Source of the DNA: Otatea glauca | Lineage: Eukaryota; Streptophyta; Magnoliopsida; Poales; Poaceae | Direction: 5' to 3' | NCBI GenBank assembly: GCA_036346275.1 | Contig: CM070715.1 | Span: 74,573,667 to 74,637,666 of the forward strand | DNA length: 64,000 nucleotides | Shown: positions 38,201 to 51,000 of the stretch, piece after piece | Layout of the letters: the number at the start of each line of letters is the position of its first letter | How positions within the stretch are numbered: the stretch's first letter is position 1 | Made by a program: the position numbers and the translations under genes | The notes under the pieces: model-generated | The model's input: only the letters and a program-made list of their open reading frames with translations | Databases searched by the model: none | What the model was told of the DNA's origin: nothing

Positions 38201-41200
38201 ATCATCAACATAATAACCAGACAGTAGTGCTTGGAGTCTTGGACTGCACAGGCTGCTGCCATTTGTTGTACAGTATAGTGAATCCCATTCTGAGATTGAC
38301 ATGAGCACTCCCCTTGCAATCTGACTGTATGCTAGAACATTCAATGGAACATATTAGTGGAGAAAAACGAAAGATCTTAGCAATTTGAACAAAATGGAGT
38401 CACTACATATTTTCGAGACGACAGTTACTGCAAGTACTATGGTTTGCCTAATTTCTGTTAAGGGTATATATATTGTCTTATATAGGCTATATATAGGATT
38501 TCCTCATATAAATCTTCCTTGTATAGATATTGCCTTATATAGACTTTCCTTTTGTACCCACTTGTACATTTATATATTCTGGCCTACTGGTTTCATATTG
38601 AATTCAACAAGTGCTATTCATAACATGATATCAGAGCATAGGTTCTAGGGTTAGGGTTTACCGGCGTTGCATTTGCGCCATCCCTACCCGTCACCCCGTT
38701 CTTTCGCTGTTGTTGCCCTCGGGAGAAGAAATCTCCACTCCTGGGGGCGGCCACCTCCGCCGACGCGGCATCTCTACCGCTGCTTGTCTTGTTGGCCTCG
38801 TTCTCTGTCGGCCTCGGCACCGGCCGGCTGCGGCGCTACCCTCACCTCCGGCCGCCCATTGCGGCCTCTGTCGCGCCACTTCGGGCCATCGCCCACTGAC
38901 CTCGACCTCGGTCCACGACCTTTCGGCTCCCATTAGCCCTGCCTCTGATGCTACCATCCTTGCCGCTCAGTGCCCTCCGCCGCCTCTTCCGGCGACCGCC
39001 CACCTCCGGGGGCCGTGTCGGCCACCTGTTGCCGCAACCGTCCACTTCCGCTTGATCGCCCGCCTCGCGCACCGCGCGGTCTCGCCGCCGCTAACTGCCG
39101 CCGAGCCCGACCCTCCGCACCGTCCGTGACGCCTCTTCCTGGGCTGCGGTTGACCCTGCTGCTCTGGCCCACCCGACCGCCTAATGTGCTCCTCTGGCCG
39201 CCCACTACTTTCGACAGTCCTGACGGAGAGGGGAGGTCACGCCAGCCAACGAGTCGTGTCTCCACTGGCTTCGGCCGCATCTCCTGGTCGGCGCCTCCAT
39301 CGCCGCTGCCTCCAACGGCTCTGGCAGCCCTCGCCGGCCTCTTCTCCCGTCCGGCTTCCTCCCGAAAGAAGAGAAGCTTGATCGAATTTCAATTGAAACC
39401 GACAACCGGATTTAATCCGGGTTTGTCCCAATTTCCGGCTCGGCTTCAGCTCGGCTTCTTTGGCTTTTCTAGCTCTGGCTCTTCGGCTCTTTGGCTCCGG
39501 CTTTTTGGCTCTGGCTTTTCGGCATTCAGTCAGCTCTGGCTCACTCTTCAGCTCATTAGTCGGCTTGGTTAATCGACATCTTGGTTTGCTGGCTCATCAT
39601 TTTGGCTCTCTTCGCTGTTGCTGCTACTAGTATCTACTGCTATTGCTCCTAGTTATCTTTGAGTCTTTCTTAGCATCATTGCTTCTGTTGCGTCCATCCA
39701 AGTCCTTAGCATCTTGGCTGTTTCGTCGGCTCGGCTCATTCCATCGACTCCGATTTCCGGCTCATTACTTGGCTCGGCTCTTTTCGTCGACTCGACTCGG
39801 CTTATTTCGTCGGCTTTCCTCCGTCGATTTCGGCTCATTATGCTAGCAGATTTCAGCTCGGCTCTTCATTGCCTTTTCTTCGTCGAATCGGCTCCTTCGT
39901 CGGCTCGGTTTTTCAAGAGTTGGATATTACGACGACTACTTTAAGACCAGGATTTTGGATTTTCTCTATTTTAGTGTCAACCCTTCCAAATGTAATGCTA
40001 TTGCATACGCCTTGCATTCGTGTTGGGGCGTGGGGTGTTAAGGGTATAGATATTGTCTTACATAGACTCTCCATATATAGGTTTTTCTTATATAAGTTTT
40101 CCTTGTATAGGTATTGCCTTATATATACTTTCCTTTTATACGCGCTTGTACATCTATATATTCTGACCTACTGGTCTCATATTGAATACAACAAGTGCTA
40201 TTCATAACAATTTCTACTTTTTTTCACATGCATTTCTTTATACATCGTCCCTATAGTTTGCATCATGGTCATGTGTATTTCTACATTTCCTTTGGGCAAA
40301 CATATGTGTGTGATATGCCGGAATTACGTCTTTCATAGTAGTTTGTCATTACTTACTATGTTCCTGTTTAGATCCATTGACTAGCAATACAAAAGTTCTA
40401 CATCGCATGAAAGCTCCAAACATCAAATCTAGAAAACACTTTTCCAAAATTTAGCTAACCAAGACATGGGGTGGTTCAAGTTTTCAGAACCCTTCGTCAT
40501 CACAAAATTGTATCCAATTACAAATCTAATATGATGTTTATAATGCCTCTTTCTTGTTTTGTTTGTTTTTAACCAAATCTTGATGCATTATTTTGTTCTG
40601 TTATTTGTGCTGTAACTATCCTTTAAAAAATTTGTGTCGTAAGTAGAGACTTGGAACACCGAACTTCCTACTGGATGCTCTACGGGAAATATATTGCATC
40701 TTGTTTTTTATTTTTAATACTTTTGTTAGTCCATCTGAATAATGTGAATTTAAACTTATATTCACCTTCAGGTGATCAGCTAGCGATTGGGAAGGAAACA
40801 GGGCGTCGTCTAGGAATGGGTACAAACATGTACCCTTCATCTTCTTTGCTGGGACATAACAAGGATGAATCTATTGCTGCTTTACCAGTTGATGATCTAA
40901 TTGAGAAAGCTGATGGTTTTGCTGGCGTATTCCCAGGTATGTATTGTAATTAATTACAGATGAAAATCCGAACGGTTGAAGTGGAGAGAGAAAATATAAC
41001 AGTAAAGTTTGTTCTTTGCCCAGAGCACAAATATGAGATTGTAAAACGCCTGCAAGCACGGAAGCACATTTGTGGAATGACTGGTGATGGTGTAAACGAT
41101 GCTCCAGCCCTAAAGAAAGCTGATATTGGTATAGCAGTTGCTGATGCCACTGATGCGGCAAGGAGTGCTTCTGATATTGTACTCACGGAACCTGGCCTGA

Positions 41201-43326
41201 GCGTGATCATTAGTGCCGTCCTTACCAGTCGGGCAATTTTCCAGCGGATGAAGAACTACACTGTATGTCAGATGGAAGCCTACTGGAAGAGCTTTTGTTT
41301 CTTCTCTTCTTTTTTTTGTGTGTGTGTGTGGAGTTATTTAGCTAATCCACCTTCATTTTTTGCAGATCTATGCGGTCTCAATTACAATACGTATTGTGGT
41401 ATGTTTTGTTCACTTCTACTGTAGAATTGGACGTTTTAGATTGCCAAAGTGCATTGGCTCCTCCTTTGGTTACATAGTTGATGCTTCTCTTAGGTATTTG
41501 TCATCATACTGCAGGTCAATTATAACTACGCATTCAGTGAAATTCTTTTCCGTTAACATTGATGATCCCCTATATGATGTTTTAATCTTGATCTGTGAAA
41601 CTATGTCCATGGATCTTACATGTTTAATTAACGATTAATGCATCTCATTCCTCTATATTTCAACAGCTTGGATTTATGCTGCTTGCCCTCATATGGGAGT
41701 TTGATTTCCCACCATTTATGGTCCTGATCATAGCAATTCTGAATGATGGTACATCACTTTATTATTCCCTCCATCCCTGCTGTGTCTCACAATACTGCAG
41801 TAGAATGTGTGTGTATGTGTATCATATTCATTTTCACTTCCAACCATTTTCTGGTATGAATAGGTACCATAATGACTATATCAAAGGATCGAGTAAAGCC
41901 TTCTCCACTACCTGACAGCTGGAAGCTGGCTGAAATTTTCACAACTGGAATTGTGCTTGGTGGATACTTGGCAATGATGACTGTCATTTTCTTCTGGGTT
42001 GCATATAAGACCAACTTTTTCCCTGTAAGGAGTACTAAAAACTCCAAAACAAATTTGTTTTTTTTTGTTAAAGAAAATTATGACTTTAGCCAATTCCTAG
42101 AAAACATTTTGATTAAGAAAATGGCTTATGAAACTAATAACTGTAGGACTGTTACATTTTGTGATTGATTCTCAGACTTGCATTGATACTGTTCGATGGA
42201 ATTTCAGAGGATCTTTCATGTTGAAAGCCTTGAGAAGACAGCTCAAGATGACTACCAAAAGCTTGCCTCTGCTGTATATCTTCAAGTTAGCACCATTAGT
42301 CAAGCTCTTATCTTTGTCACAAGGTCTCGCAGCTGGTCATTTGTTGAACGCCCTGGCTTTCTACTGGCCTTTGCTTTCTTGGTTGCACAGCTGGTATTCT
42401 CTTGCACCCCTCTTGCTCTGCACTACTTGATAATTCTCTTGTGGGAATAGGTCCCACTGAGCAATCTTTTCCCCCTTCAAATTCAGATAGCTACATTAAT
42501 CGCTGTATATGCTGATTGGAGATTCACTTCAATCAAAGGCATTGGATGGGGCTGGGCTGGTATTGTGTGGCTCTACAATCTCATTTTTTACTTCCCACTT
42601 GATATCATCAAGTTCCTCATCCGATACGCTCTGAGCGGGAAAGCATGGGATCTTGTCATTGAGCAAAGAGTAATGCCCAGTACATAGTTGACTTGGCCGT
42701 ACCTGTTTAACTGAATTCCATACGTTTGCGGCTAATGGTCATTTGTTTTTACAGATTGCATTTACAAGGAAGAAGGACTTTGGTAAGAAGGAGAGGGAAC
42801 TCAAGTGGGCACACGCACAGAGGACACTCCATGGGCTGCAGCCACCGGATGCCAAGTTGTTCCCTGAGAAGGCCAACGAACTGAATCAGATGGCCGAAGA
42901 GGCCAAACGGAGAGCTGAGATTGCAAGGTAGGACCAAATCATCAGTAGCCACATGCAAAGAACTCCAATAATACTGCTTTCCATAATCTGCCATGCTTTA
43001 GTAGGGTCTTTATAGTAGCATGTCATTGTTGCATCAATTCTTTGTTACTTGTGGGTATGCTTTTTTTGAACTAAATACCTGTGGGTATGCTTTTCAAGAT
43101 CAGAAGCATCTTCCTTCCCTTGGAACTTTACTTTCCACAATGTAGTTGCGTGATGCCAATTTGCATCTCCTGTATAATGTTTCACGATAATGAAAAGCTA
43201 ACTATGGGCTTGTTCATGTTACATTGTAGGCTCAGGGAGCTTCACACGCTGAAGGGGCATGTAGAGTCAGTTGTGAAGCTGAAGGGTCTGGACATCGAGA
43301 CCATTCCACAATCTTACACAGTGTGA
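32219..43326 (+). CDS. Plasma-membrane H+-ATPase (P3A-type P-ATPase), complete, 21 exons
   Basis: This is the proton pump that energises the plant plasma membrane. Exons: 32219-32272, 33371-33490, 33629-33727, 33847-33984, 34087-34221, 34311-34490, 34588-34794, 34887-35006, 35080-35199, 35280-35402, 35496-35600, 35886-36030, 40772-40936, 41024-41262, 41366-41398, 41667-41748, 41864-42024, 42208-42393, 42487-42669, 42755-42927, 43230-43326. They sum to 2865 nt (954 residues), the usual family length. Visible motifs: TGES (residues 186-189, actuator), CSDKTGTLT with phosphorylated Asp near 333, KGAPEQ (nucleotide binding), TGDGVNDAP from about 590, and several membrane spans such as LLVLLIGGIPIAMPTVLSV. 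The C-terminal regulatory tail ends Tyr-Thr-Val, whose penultimate Thr is the known 14-3-3 phosphosite. From memory it closely resembles rice OSA1. The intron after exon 6 is GC-AG; the others are GT-AG. Intron 12 (36031-40771) is enlarged by two LTR elements. The start codon lies in a MADKEGNLD context typical of the family. Confidence 0.97.
33053..33233. mobile_element. 181-bp hAT-type MITE, copy 2
   Basis: This begins CATAGTTACCAG and ends CCAGTAACTATG (inverted), with a perfect 8-bp duplication GTTGAAAC at 33045-33052 and 33234-33241. Its reverse complement aligns along its whole length with the MITE at 16432-16606. It sits in the first intron (32273-33370) of the H+-ATPase gene. Confidence 0.92.
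36255..36444 (+). repeat. 5' LTR of the 36255-38066 element
   Basis: This 190-bp repeat begins TGTTGG and ends TACA. It is the partner of 37870-38066 and contains a CTATAAATAAA box at about 36400-36410. Confidence 0.88.
37870..38066 (+). repeat. 3' LTR of the 36255-38066 element
   Basis: This 197-bp repeat begins TGTTGGAGAGTTAG and ends TTCTACA. It differs from its partner by scattered substitutions and small insertions. Confidence 0.88.
38456..38625 (+). repeat. 5' LTR of the 38456-40209 element
   Basis: This 170-bp repeat has several TTATATAGG-like units and ends ATTCATAACA next to the primer-binding site. Confidence 0.9.
39430..39920 (+). repeat. Imperfect CTCGGCTC / TTGGCTC tandem-like tract
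   Basis: The hexamer-like core GGCTC or CGGCT recurs dozens of times at irregular spacing inside the non-autonomous LTR element. It is non-coding in appearance and AT/GC-mixed, unlike the flanking intron. Confidence 0.6.
40036..40209 (+). repeat. 3' LTR of the 38456-40209 element
   Basis: This 174-bp repeat is the partner of 38456-38625 and is followed by the ATTTC target duplication. Confidence 0.9.
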
Positions 43327-44413
43327 TAGGCTCATATATCCTGAAAGAGAACTTTTCGTTTCGCTTAAGTATCTATTTGCTGCGGAGGAACAGTTACTTT
43401 TGGTAGATGGTTCTCTTCTGTTTAGTTAACATAACTGCCATAATCAACAATTCAATATATACATCGAAGGGGATTGAAATTATCAGTTACAGTCCCTTTC
43501 TACTCCTGTATCTCAGTCTCCCATTTTTCCGTGAGGTCTCCCATGTGCAATCAGTGCAGAGTGGTGATGCTGGATTGCTGGTTTCAGCAGATTTCTGACG
43601 GGTAGGTATTGTCTGACACATTTCCCAACGAGCCAGCTCATCAAAATTATGTAGGTGGAAACGGGAACCTCCATTTTACAGCTCTATCATCTTAGGAAAT
43701 CCAAGTTTTATTCAGGCAAGGCAATGGATGGTACCTCCTTACCTTGTGATCTACAAAACGATAGCTCTAATTCATGATCACACGATGATGGCAGTGCACT
43801 CATTTAGCAGAAAAAACGAAGGAACACACCGAAAGGGCATATAGAGGTGCTACTGAAGAAGAATACTAACATTACGCTCTTTTCTCAGAAAAGATTAGAA
43901 TGAACCACATGGCAACATCACAAATGTGGTCGAAGTAAAGATATATTTGCAAATCCTTACATCCAAGAAATATTTGAACTAGGTAGCAGTAGTAGGTTCA
44001 ATACTGAAAAATACCAATATCACGATCTTCCTTCAGATAATGGAAAGGAAATGCGATTCAAAGAAAGAAAGAAAAAATGGAGAGGAAATGGTAACATTAA
44101 AACCCACAGGTCGCCAGTAACGAGACGACGGCGAAGAGCGGGCTTTGCGCAACGACTGCGGTGGCTGGACGGTCGCCGGAGTCCAAAGCTCGATTTTGGC
44201 CGCTTAACTCTGTCTGATGCTGCTTGCGAAAGTAAAATAAGCACATGAACAACAGATCAACGAATCATCGGCAACAGAACGAGTGGAAGGGAAATGCGGA
44301 ATATCAATGAAAAGGAATATTGGAAAAAGTATAAAGATAAAAGGTCATTGAGACGAGCACATCAACAAAACAATGAACAATTGGCACTGCTAGATGCATA
44401 CCAATCAAGAGTT
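43327..44413. other. 3' flank of the H+-ATPase gene, no gene recognised
   Basis: The first few hundred bases are probably the 3' untranslated region of the H+-ATPase. The rest has only short frames. A moderately GC-rich stretch at 44105-44205 gives open minus-strand frames, but none that I recognise. Confidence 0.45.
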
Positions 44414-44551
44414 TCACCCTGTTGAATGGTACGCCATCATCCGAGTAACATTCTGAAGCTGCTGTGCCATCCTATTCAATAATTCACGATTCGTCCGCGT
44501 GTTTGTTCGTTGTTCTTCCACCTCCCCATCTTCACGTAATCCATCATACCA
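44414..44551 (-). other. Candidate terminal exon or ORF fragment, minus strand
   Basis: A minus-strand frame of 45 codons ends at TGA (44414-44416). It reads like natural coding sequence: EDGEVEEQRTNTR, then ELLNRMAQQLQNVTRMM, then AYHSTG. An upstream in-frame stop lies at 44552-44554, and no clear splice acceptor is seen. It may be the last exon of a gene or a transposon-protein remnant. I do not recognise the family. Confidence 0.25.
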
Positions 44552-44754
44552 TCAAGTAAAAAAGGAACAAAGATAACAGACGAGTTCAGAATGTGCACGC
44601 TACAATGGTAAATGACTGAATAGGTATATCCAAGCATGTTTTTGTACAGAGAACTGCAAAGATGAAGGGAAACGTGGAAGACCAAAACAAATAAAGCCCA
44701 TGTACCTGTGGAATCGGAGGACTCTAGTGCTATAAAAAGATTTATATTAGACTC

Positions 44755-45245
44755 TTCATCACTGACGGTTTTCAAAAACTATTTGTGATGATTGATCATC
44801 ACTGACAGTTTTTTTTCTTCCAAAAACAGTCATAGATGATTGCTATTATCATCACTGACGATTTTTGGCTAAAACCGTCAGTGATGATTATATTAGATCC
44901 TTCATCACTAACAGCTTCAAAAACTGTTTGTGATGATTGATCATCACTGACGATTTTTTTTCTTCAAAAAACATTCATAGATGATTACTATTGTCATCAC
45001 TGATGGTTTTTTTAGTTAAAACCGTCAGTGATGTGAATCTCATCACTGACGGTTTTAGCCAAAAATCGTCAGTGATGATACCATGCTCATCATAGACTGT
45101 GATGAGCATGGTATCATCATTGACGATTTTTGGCTAAAACCGTCAGTGATGAGACTCACATCACTTATGGTTTTAGCCAAAAACCGTCAGTGACGATACT
45201 ATGCTCATCACATATGGTTTTTGGCTAAAACCGTCTGTGATGAGA
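44755..45245. repeat. CACTA left subterminal repeats
   Basis: At least ten copies of a roughly 16-base unit (CATCACTGACGGTTTT and its complement, AAAACCGTCAGTGATG) occur in both orientations, often separated by GGCTAAAA or AGCCAAAAA spacers. Such units are binding sites for CACTA regulatory proteins in known systems. The block includes the long hairpin 45027-45165. Confidence 0.85.
45027..45165. repeat. Near-perfect 66-bp hairpin in the subterminal block
   Basis: The left arm 45027-45092 and right arm 45100-45165 are reverse complements with only about two mismatches, around a 7-base loop TAGACTG. The centre is the palindromic pair ATGCTCATCA / TGATGAGCAT. Confidence 0.9.
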
Positions 45246-48067
45246 TTTTTTGAAAATAAGTACAGAGAGCCCCGACCTCCTTAATGTTTTTAGGATTTCC
45301 CGAGCTATTTTTGAGGTGGCTACGATTGAGAGGCGATCTGGTAAAAGGAGACCGTGGATTTGGAAGTGTGATCATAGATCCTTTTGTTCTAGGTGATCTA
45401 AGGTTAGTAATTGATTTTAATTGCATTATATTCAAGATCTAGCTTGGTAAAGAGGGAATTGAAGATGGTTTAGATCTAGCTTGGTGTAGATCCATTTGTT
45501 CTTTGTGATATAAAGTAGTAATTGGTTCTAATTGCATTATACTCAAAAAGATATAGCTAGCTAGGTAAAGAGAGAATTGAAGTTGGTAGGTTTAAATGTA
45601 GCTTACATATATATCCATTTGTTCTTTGTGATCTAAGAAGCTAGGTTGGTATGTTTAAATGTAGCTTATATGTAGATTGTAGATCCGTTTGTTCTTTAGA
45701 TCTAGCATGGTTTACGATTTAGGGTAAGGTTTTAGCTAGTTAATTTGTGCTCCAATTTAAAAATATGTGCATGTGCACTCTTAGTATACTTAATTCATTA
45801 TTTAACACTTATTGTTATATATGTAGCGTAGATGGACCGAAGTTGGATGTATGTTGAGAACAGTGTGAGTATCGAGTACATTAATGGTGTTTCTGCTTTT
45901 AGAAGAGCTGCAGATGATGATATGTTTAACAAGAGGGCTGCAATTTATGTCTTGTCCATGCATTGACTGCGAGAATTTGAGAATATTTCGAAACTCAGCG
46001 CAGATCGAAACACACTTGATTCTAAGGGGTTTCGAAAGGGGGTATACATGTTGGAATAGTCACGGTGAAGAGCAGATTATATAAGAAGCAAGTAGTATTA
46101 ACATCGTCGACGAAGTCAACGATACGTCGGATGATATCGATTGTGCTTTCGATGAGGATAGGTTTCACGATAACAATCTGGATCAGATCCTGCGCGATAC
46201 AGAAGGGAACCATGATGAGCGAGAGTACAAAAAATTCTGGGGCTTGATGGATGACTCAGAGAAACCTTTGTTCCAGGGCTATAAGTCCAAATACACAAAG
46301 TTATCATCCGTGTTTGAACTGCTAGAATTTAAGGCAATCAACAGTTGGTCCGACAAGAGTTTCACAACGCTGTTAGGTCTATTAGGTCTATTAGCGGACA
46401 TGCTTCCGAAGGGAAACGAGTTGCCAACAACCACCTACAAAGCCAAGAAGGTTCTTTGTCCCTTGGAAATGGAAGTAGAAAAAATACATGCATGTCCGAA
46501 TGATTGTATCCTCTACCGCAAAGAGTACACAAACTTGCATGTATGTTCGGTGTGCAATGCATCCCGGTACAAGCGTAAAAATCAATTAGATGACAACGAC
46601 GAGGGCATAGAGGTGTAGAAAGGACCTCCTGCTAAGGTGGCGTGGTATCTGCCAGTAATTCCCTGTTTGAAGCGTTTATTTGCGAACCCAAAGGAGGCAA
46701 AACTGCTACGTTTGCACTCAAATGAGTGTAAAAATGATGGAATGCTAAGACACCCTACTGATTTCACCTAGTGGAGAAACATCAATAGGAGGTTTCAAGA
46801 ATTCACTACGGATCTGAGGAATATAAGTTTTAGATTGAGTACAGACAGATGAATCCTTTCGGTAACATGAGTAGCCGTTATAGCATTTGGCCCTTGAATC
46901 TTTGTATTTACAACCTTCCTCCTTGGTTGTCTATGAAGCAGAAGTACATTTTATTGTCTATACTAATCCAAGGCCCGAAGCAAACTAGGAACGATATTAA
47001 TGTGTACCTAGCATCATTGATGGAAGATCTGAAAATACTGTAGGTTCCTGGGGCACAGGTATGAGATGCTCACAAACAAGAGAACTTTATTTTGCACTGC
47101 ATGTTGTTCTACACCATAAATGATTATCCTGCTCTTGTTAACCTATCAGGCCAGAGTACAAAAGAAGCCAAAGCATGTACTCACTGCTTAGATGATACCG
47201 AGAGTGTGTGGCTGAATCACTCGCTCAAAACGGTGTATATGTGTCACCGTAGGTTCCTTCGGAGGAATCACTTATATCGCAAGATGAAGAAACAATTCAA
47301 TGGAACAAACGGAGACGGTTCAGCTCCAAGGCCTTTAAGAGGGACATATGTTCATGATGTGGTTAAGAACTTGGATGTTACGCTTGGGAAGGGACGTAAA
47401 TCGAGGACCCGTGAGAAGAGTATGTGAAAGAAGAGATCAATATTTTGGGACCTACCTTATTGGGAGCACCTAGAAGTTCAGCGTTGCATCGACATCTTGC
47501 ACGTAGAGAAGAATGTCTGTGATAGCTTGATTGGTCTCTTGCTGAACATTAAGGGCAAAACAAAGGACGGTATCAACGCACGGCTTGACTTGGTCGATAT
47601 GGGTATCAGACTTGAGTTAGCACCAGAATAGACTGATAAAGGCCGAACGTACTGCGAACCTACTTGTTACACTCTGTCCAAGGCTGAGAGAACGGAATTG
47701 TACCAATACTTGCATGGTGTGAAAGTTTCATCCGGTTACTTCTCCAATATGAAGAAACTTGTTTCGATGCAAGATTTGAACATAACTAGCATAAAGTCTT
47801 ATGATTGCCATGTGCTTATGACACAAATGCTTCTTGTCGCAATTATAAGAATTATACCGATCAAGGTTCGGGAGACAATCACGAGATTGTGATATTTCTT
47901 TAACACAATTGCTAAGAAGGTCATCGATCCTGTAGGATTAGATGCTTCGTAGGCCGAGATGGTGATGACTCTATGTAATCTTGATATATATTTCCCTCCA
48001 TTGTTTTTCGATATCATGGTCCATCTCATTGTTCACCTTGTGACAGAGATAAAGATTTGCAGGCCCG

Positions 48068-51000
48068 TGTCGAGACCCAATATGCAAATCCGGACCATTT
48101 GTGTATATCGCACTAGTCCAGGATCACACTAGTGCACACAGACTCAATATAGATGAATATTACAATCATATACAACAAAAACATAATAATAGACTTCATA
48201 TATTAAATATAAACCTGTTGACTGGCCTTATGGTCGACTTACAACACTATGCCTCGTAAGGCTAAACTTTAGATAACACATTAAATTGCAGCAGAAAGAA
48301 AACGTAGATAAACTCCTCAATATACCACAGACAACTAACAAGGCTCGCACCCTAGACATTCGTCTCTTCCTAGTACTCCTCCAAAGTTTGTAGACTCCTC
48401 CTCAACTGGTGATTTTGTTGTTGATAAGGGTGAGTACATAAAGTACTCAACAAGTTGTGCATATAATTCAATTCTAGCATAACTATATGCAAGGCTTACT
48501 CAAATGGAATGGCTGATATGGCTATTTTGCAATAAAGCAATATTTACCAATAAATACAACAAATAGATTGAAAATACAGTAAAATAAATAACAATAAATA
48601 ATAACTTTCAAGTATTTTCTCAAGAGTAAACTGGCTCACAGCCCTAAATCATGTTCTAAACCTTCCATAACACATTACCTCCCATTCCAAGTTTCATTTT
48701 CCAAAATCTAACCCTTGACTGTAATTCCCGAGCATTGTCCATAACCACAGACACGGCTATCTGAATAGATTTACACTCTGCAGAGGCTATGCATTTTACC
48801 CACACGACATGATCATCTCCTTTTGCCTTCGGATTAACGAACTTTCTTAGGTGTGTCTGCAGAGAGATCATGAAAAAACATTTTCAGAAACCTTTATCCT
48901 AACACTGACCCTCCTGGTATGCCATACACTACCCCTTCCCTCAGTGGAGGTGAAGTATAGGACCAACATACTGTTGGATTGATGTGAGACCGCAATACAC
49001 CACATCCTCCGCCATAACCACACTTCCATGTAACCCCACTTCCATGTGATTATCCACCTAAGGTATCACATGTTAAAACATCAGTAATCCTACTTAGTTA
49101 AGTCCGTCCTATACCAGACATGTGGTTGCATGTTTGACTCAGTTTAAAAGCTTGTAAGGTTAAGTCCTTAATTGACTGAGGCAAGACTTCCACAACCCAA
49201 CCATCACACTGACTCACCTTAGCAACCTCCCCTTGTCACTTGTCTCAATCTAAATTATTTACCACCCTAGTTCATTACCATGCACCACGTGCCATTAACA
49301 AATCAACATCGTTTCGTGAGCATGCCACTACAACTCAACAACATTGTGTGACAACACCTGACACACCTTTCATAAACATGTTCCATATTACATTAGTCAA
49401 GATTTATTTTGATATTCCAAAAGACATGAGTTAACGTAGCATGGCTAAGAAAACTAAGCACGGTCTAACCATCCCATATTGGTATATATTAGAAACCAAC
49501 TAATAATGAACAATCCTAGGGTGACAAATAATCATGGCATGCAATGACAAGGTAGGTATAATCCAATTGGATTGAATAACTAGATCTCAAACTATTTTGA
49601 AAACAATTCTACACATAAAATAACATGCATAATTTAAATCAACATAGCAATTTTGTAAAACTGGGTTTAACATGATCAAAGCATAACTTTTCTTGAAAAA
49701 GCCCTTGTTCTTGCTCTGGACCTTGCTCTTGGTTCAACGATTCCTCGTCGGACGCTTTGAGCACTTCGACGTCTACGCGTATCGAGAGAAAATACCAAAT
49801 AAAGACCAAAACAAAAAACAAACAAAATTTTAAAATCAAATAAAATTCACCATTAAATAGATCTTAATTTTACAAAATTTTCAAAATTTGAATCGCCTCA
49901 ATCGAAGCTCATATGAAGGAGAACGGGCTCTCGAAAGATTTGAATAAAAGAGAAATCAGAAAAATAATAAATCAATATTTTCCTAATTACTTTTATACTG
50001 AAAATACTGATTATTGCGTCATTGATGATGTCAGCAAAAATTAAATTATTTGGAAAATTCCCTGGGTGACACGTTGCACTAATCTATGGACTCGGTCCAC
50101 CAGACCAACCGGTTCACCGCGAACCCCGTGCACACCACACGCATTGACTCCCGGGCCTACGCCAACGACACGTCACTGCCGATCCAAGCACCACGTACCT
50201 ACCACATCAGTGACATGCACGCAACACAGCCGACTCGATGCCCAGTGGTCGCCACCTATCCACCGCTGGGACAAGCCACATCATCTCGCTAGGCATGGGA
50301 CCCTAGGTCATCGGTGATGGCGGAGAAGGACACCTAGGGCCAGATCTCATTGTCGTGGTTCTGGTGCTCGGCTTACCACCCCTCCTGGTGCACTGGAATG
50401 ACATTGGCAAACTCCTTTTCCTTGGCTACGACGGACCCATTGATGCAACGATGTTCGGCGAGTTGCCGGCCCAACTGACGTGCACACCAGGTAGATCTTG
50501 TCAAGGCGAAGCGAACAACACTGGTTCTGAGCCCTAGCTCCCACGGATGGTGGTGAATCGTCGACGTCAAGCTTGCGATGGCATGAGGCAAAAGCAATAA
50601 AATTCGATGAAATGGCAGCGCAAAGCTGGAAATTGATCTGCGGTTCTGGCTTATGTAGGATCAAGGATAACTGACTAGACAGGGTGAATAGAAGGTTTTT
50701 AAAATTCTTTGGCTCTAATTGCAATAAATAAATTGTCTAAGCAAGAATTGCCATTTTAACAATTAAAGCCTAAATACTCTAGATTTTACTAAGTGCTCCA
50801 ACAATCTAAGTCTAAACAATAGAACAATTCTAAGCACAAGATCAAAGTACTAAAATAGCTAAGAATGTAAATTGCACACAATGATGAGATAATCAAGCCA
50901 CAAAAGGAGAGAGTGACACAAGGATTTATCCCGTGGTCTCGGAGACTTGCTGGTCTCCCCTAATCTATGTTGAGGAAGCTTGATCAACTTCAAGCCGGCT

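Larger units (their letters stand above)
38456..40209 (+). mobile_element. Non-autonomous LTR retrotransposon, 1.75 kb, GC-rich interior
   Basis: LTRs lie at 38456-38625 and 40036-40209 (TGTTAAGGGTATA to CATAACA). A perfect 5-bp target duplication ATTTC is at 38451-38455 and 40210-40214. The primer-binding site TGATATCAGAGC is at 38626-38637, and the purine-rich GGGGCGTGGGG precedes the 3' LTR. The interior has no pol gene. Its first part is very GC-rich (38660-39380), with a 200-codon Pro/Arg-rich frame at 38970-39572 that I take as a composition effect. Its second part (39430-39920) is a run of imperfect CTCGGCTC / TTTGGCTC units. It lies in H+-ATPase intron 12, 389 bp after the preceding LTR element. 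Confidence 0.93.

Noticed and set aside
38970..39572. 200-codon Pro/Arg-rich open frame
   Set aside because: It lies inside the non-autonomous LTR element in very GC-rich DNA, overlaps open frames on both strands, and has no recognisable domain. Its openness is best explained by base composition.
40937..41023. Read-through of the short 87-bp H+-ATPase intron as coding
   Set aside because: Frame continuity makes it look open, but the family protein joins FAGVFP directly to EHKYEIVK, and both splice sites (CCAG/GTATGT and GCCCAG) are good.
44755..45245. CRISPR-like array of short repeats
   Set aside because: The units are inverted as well as direct, spacers are not unique or regular, and the setting is a plant CACTA element. 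They are subterminal repeats.
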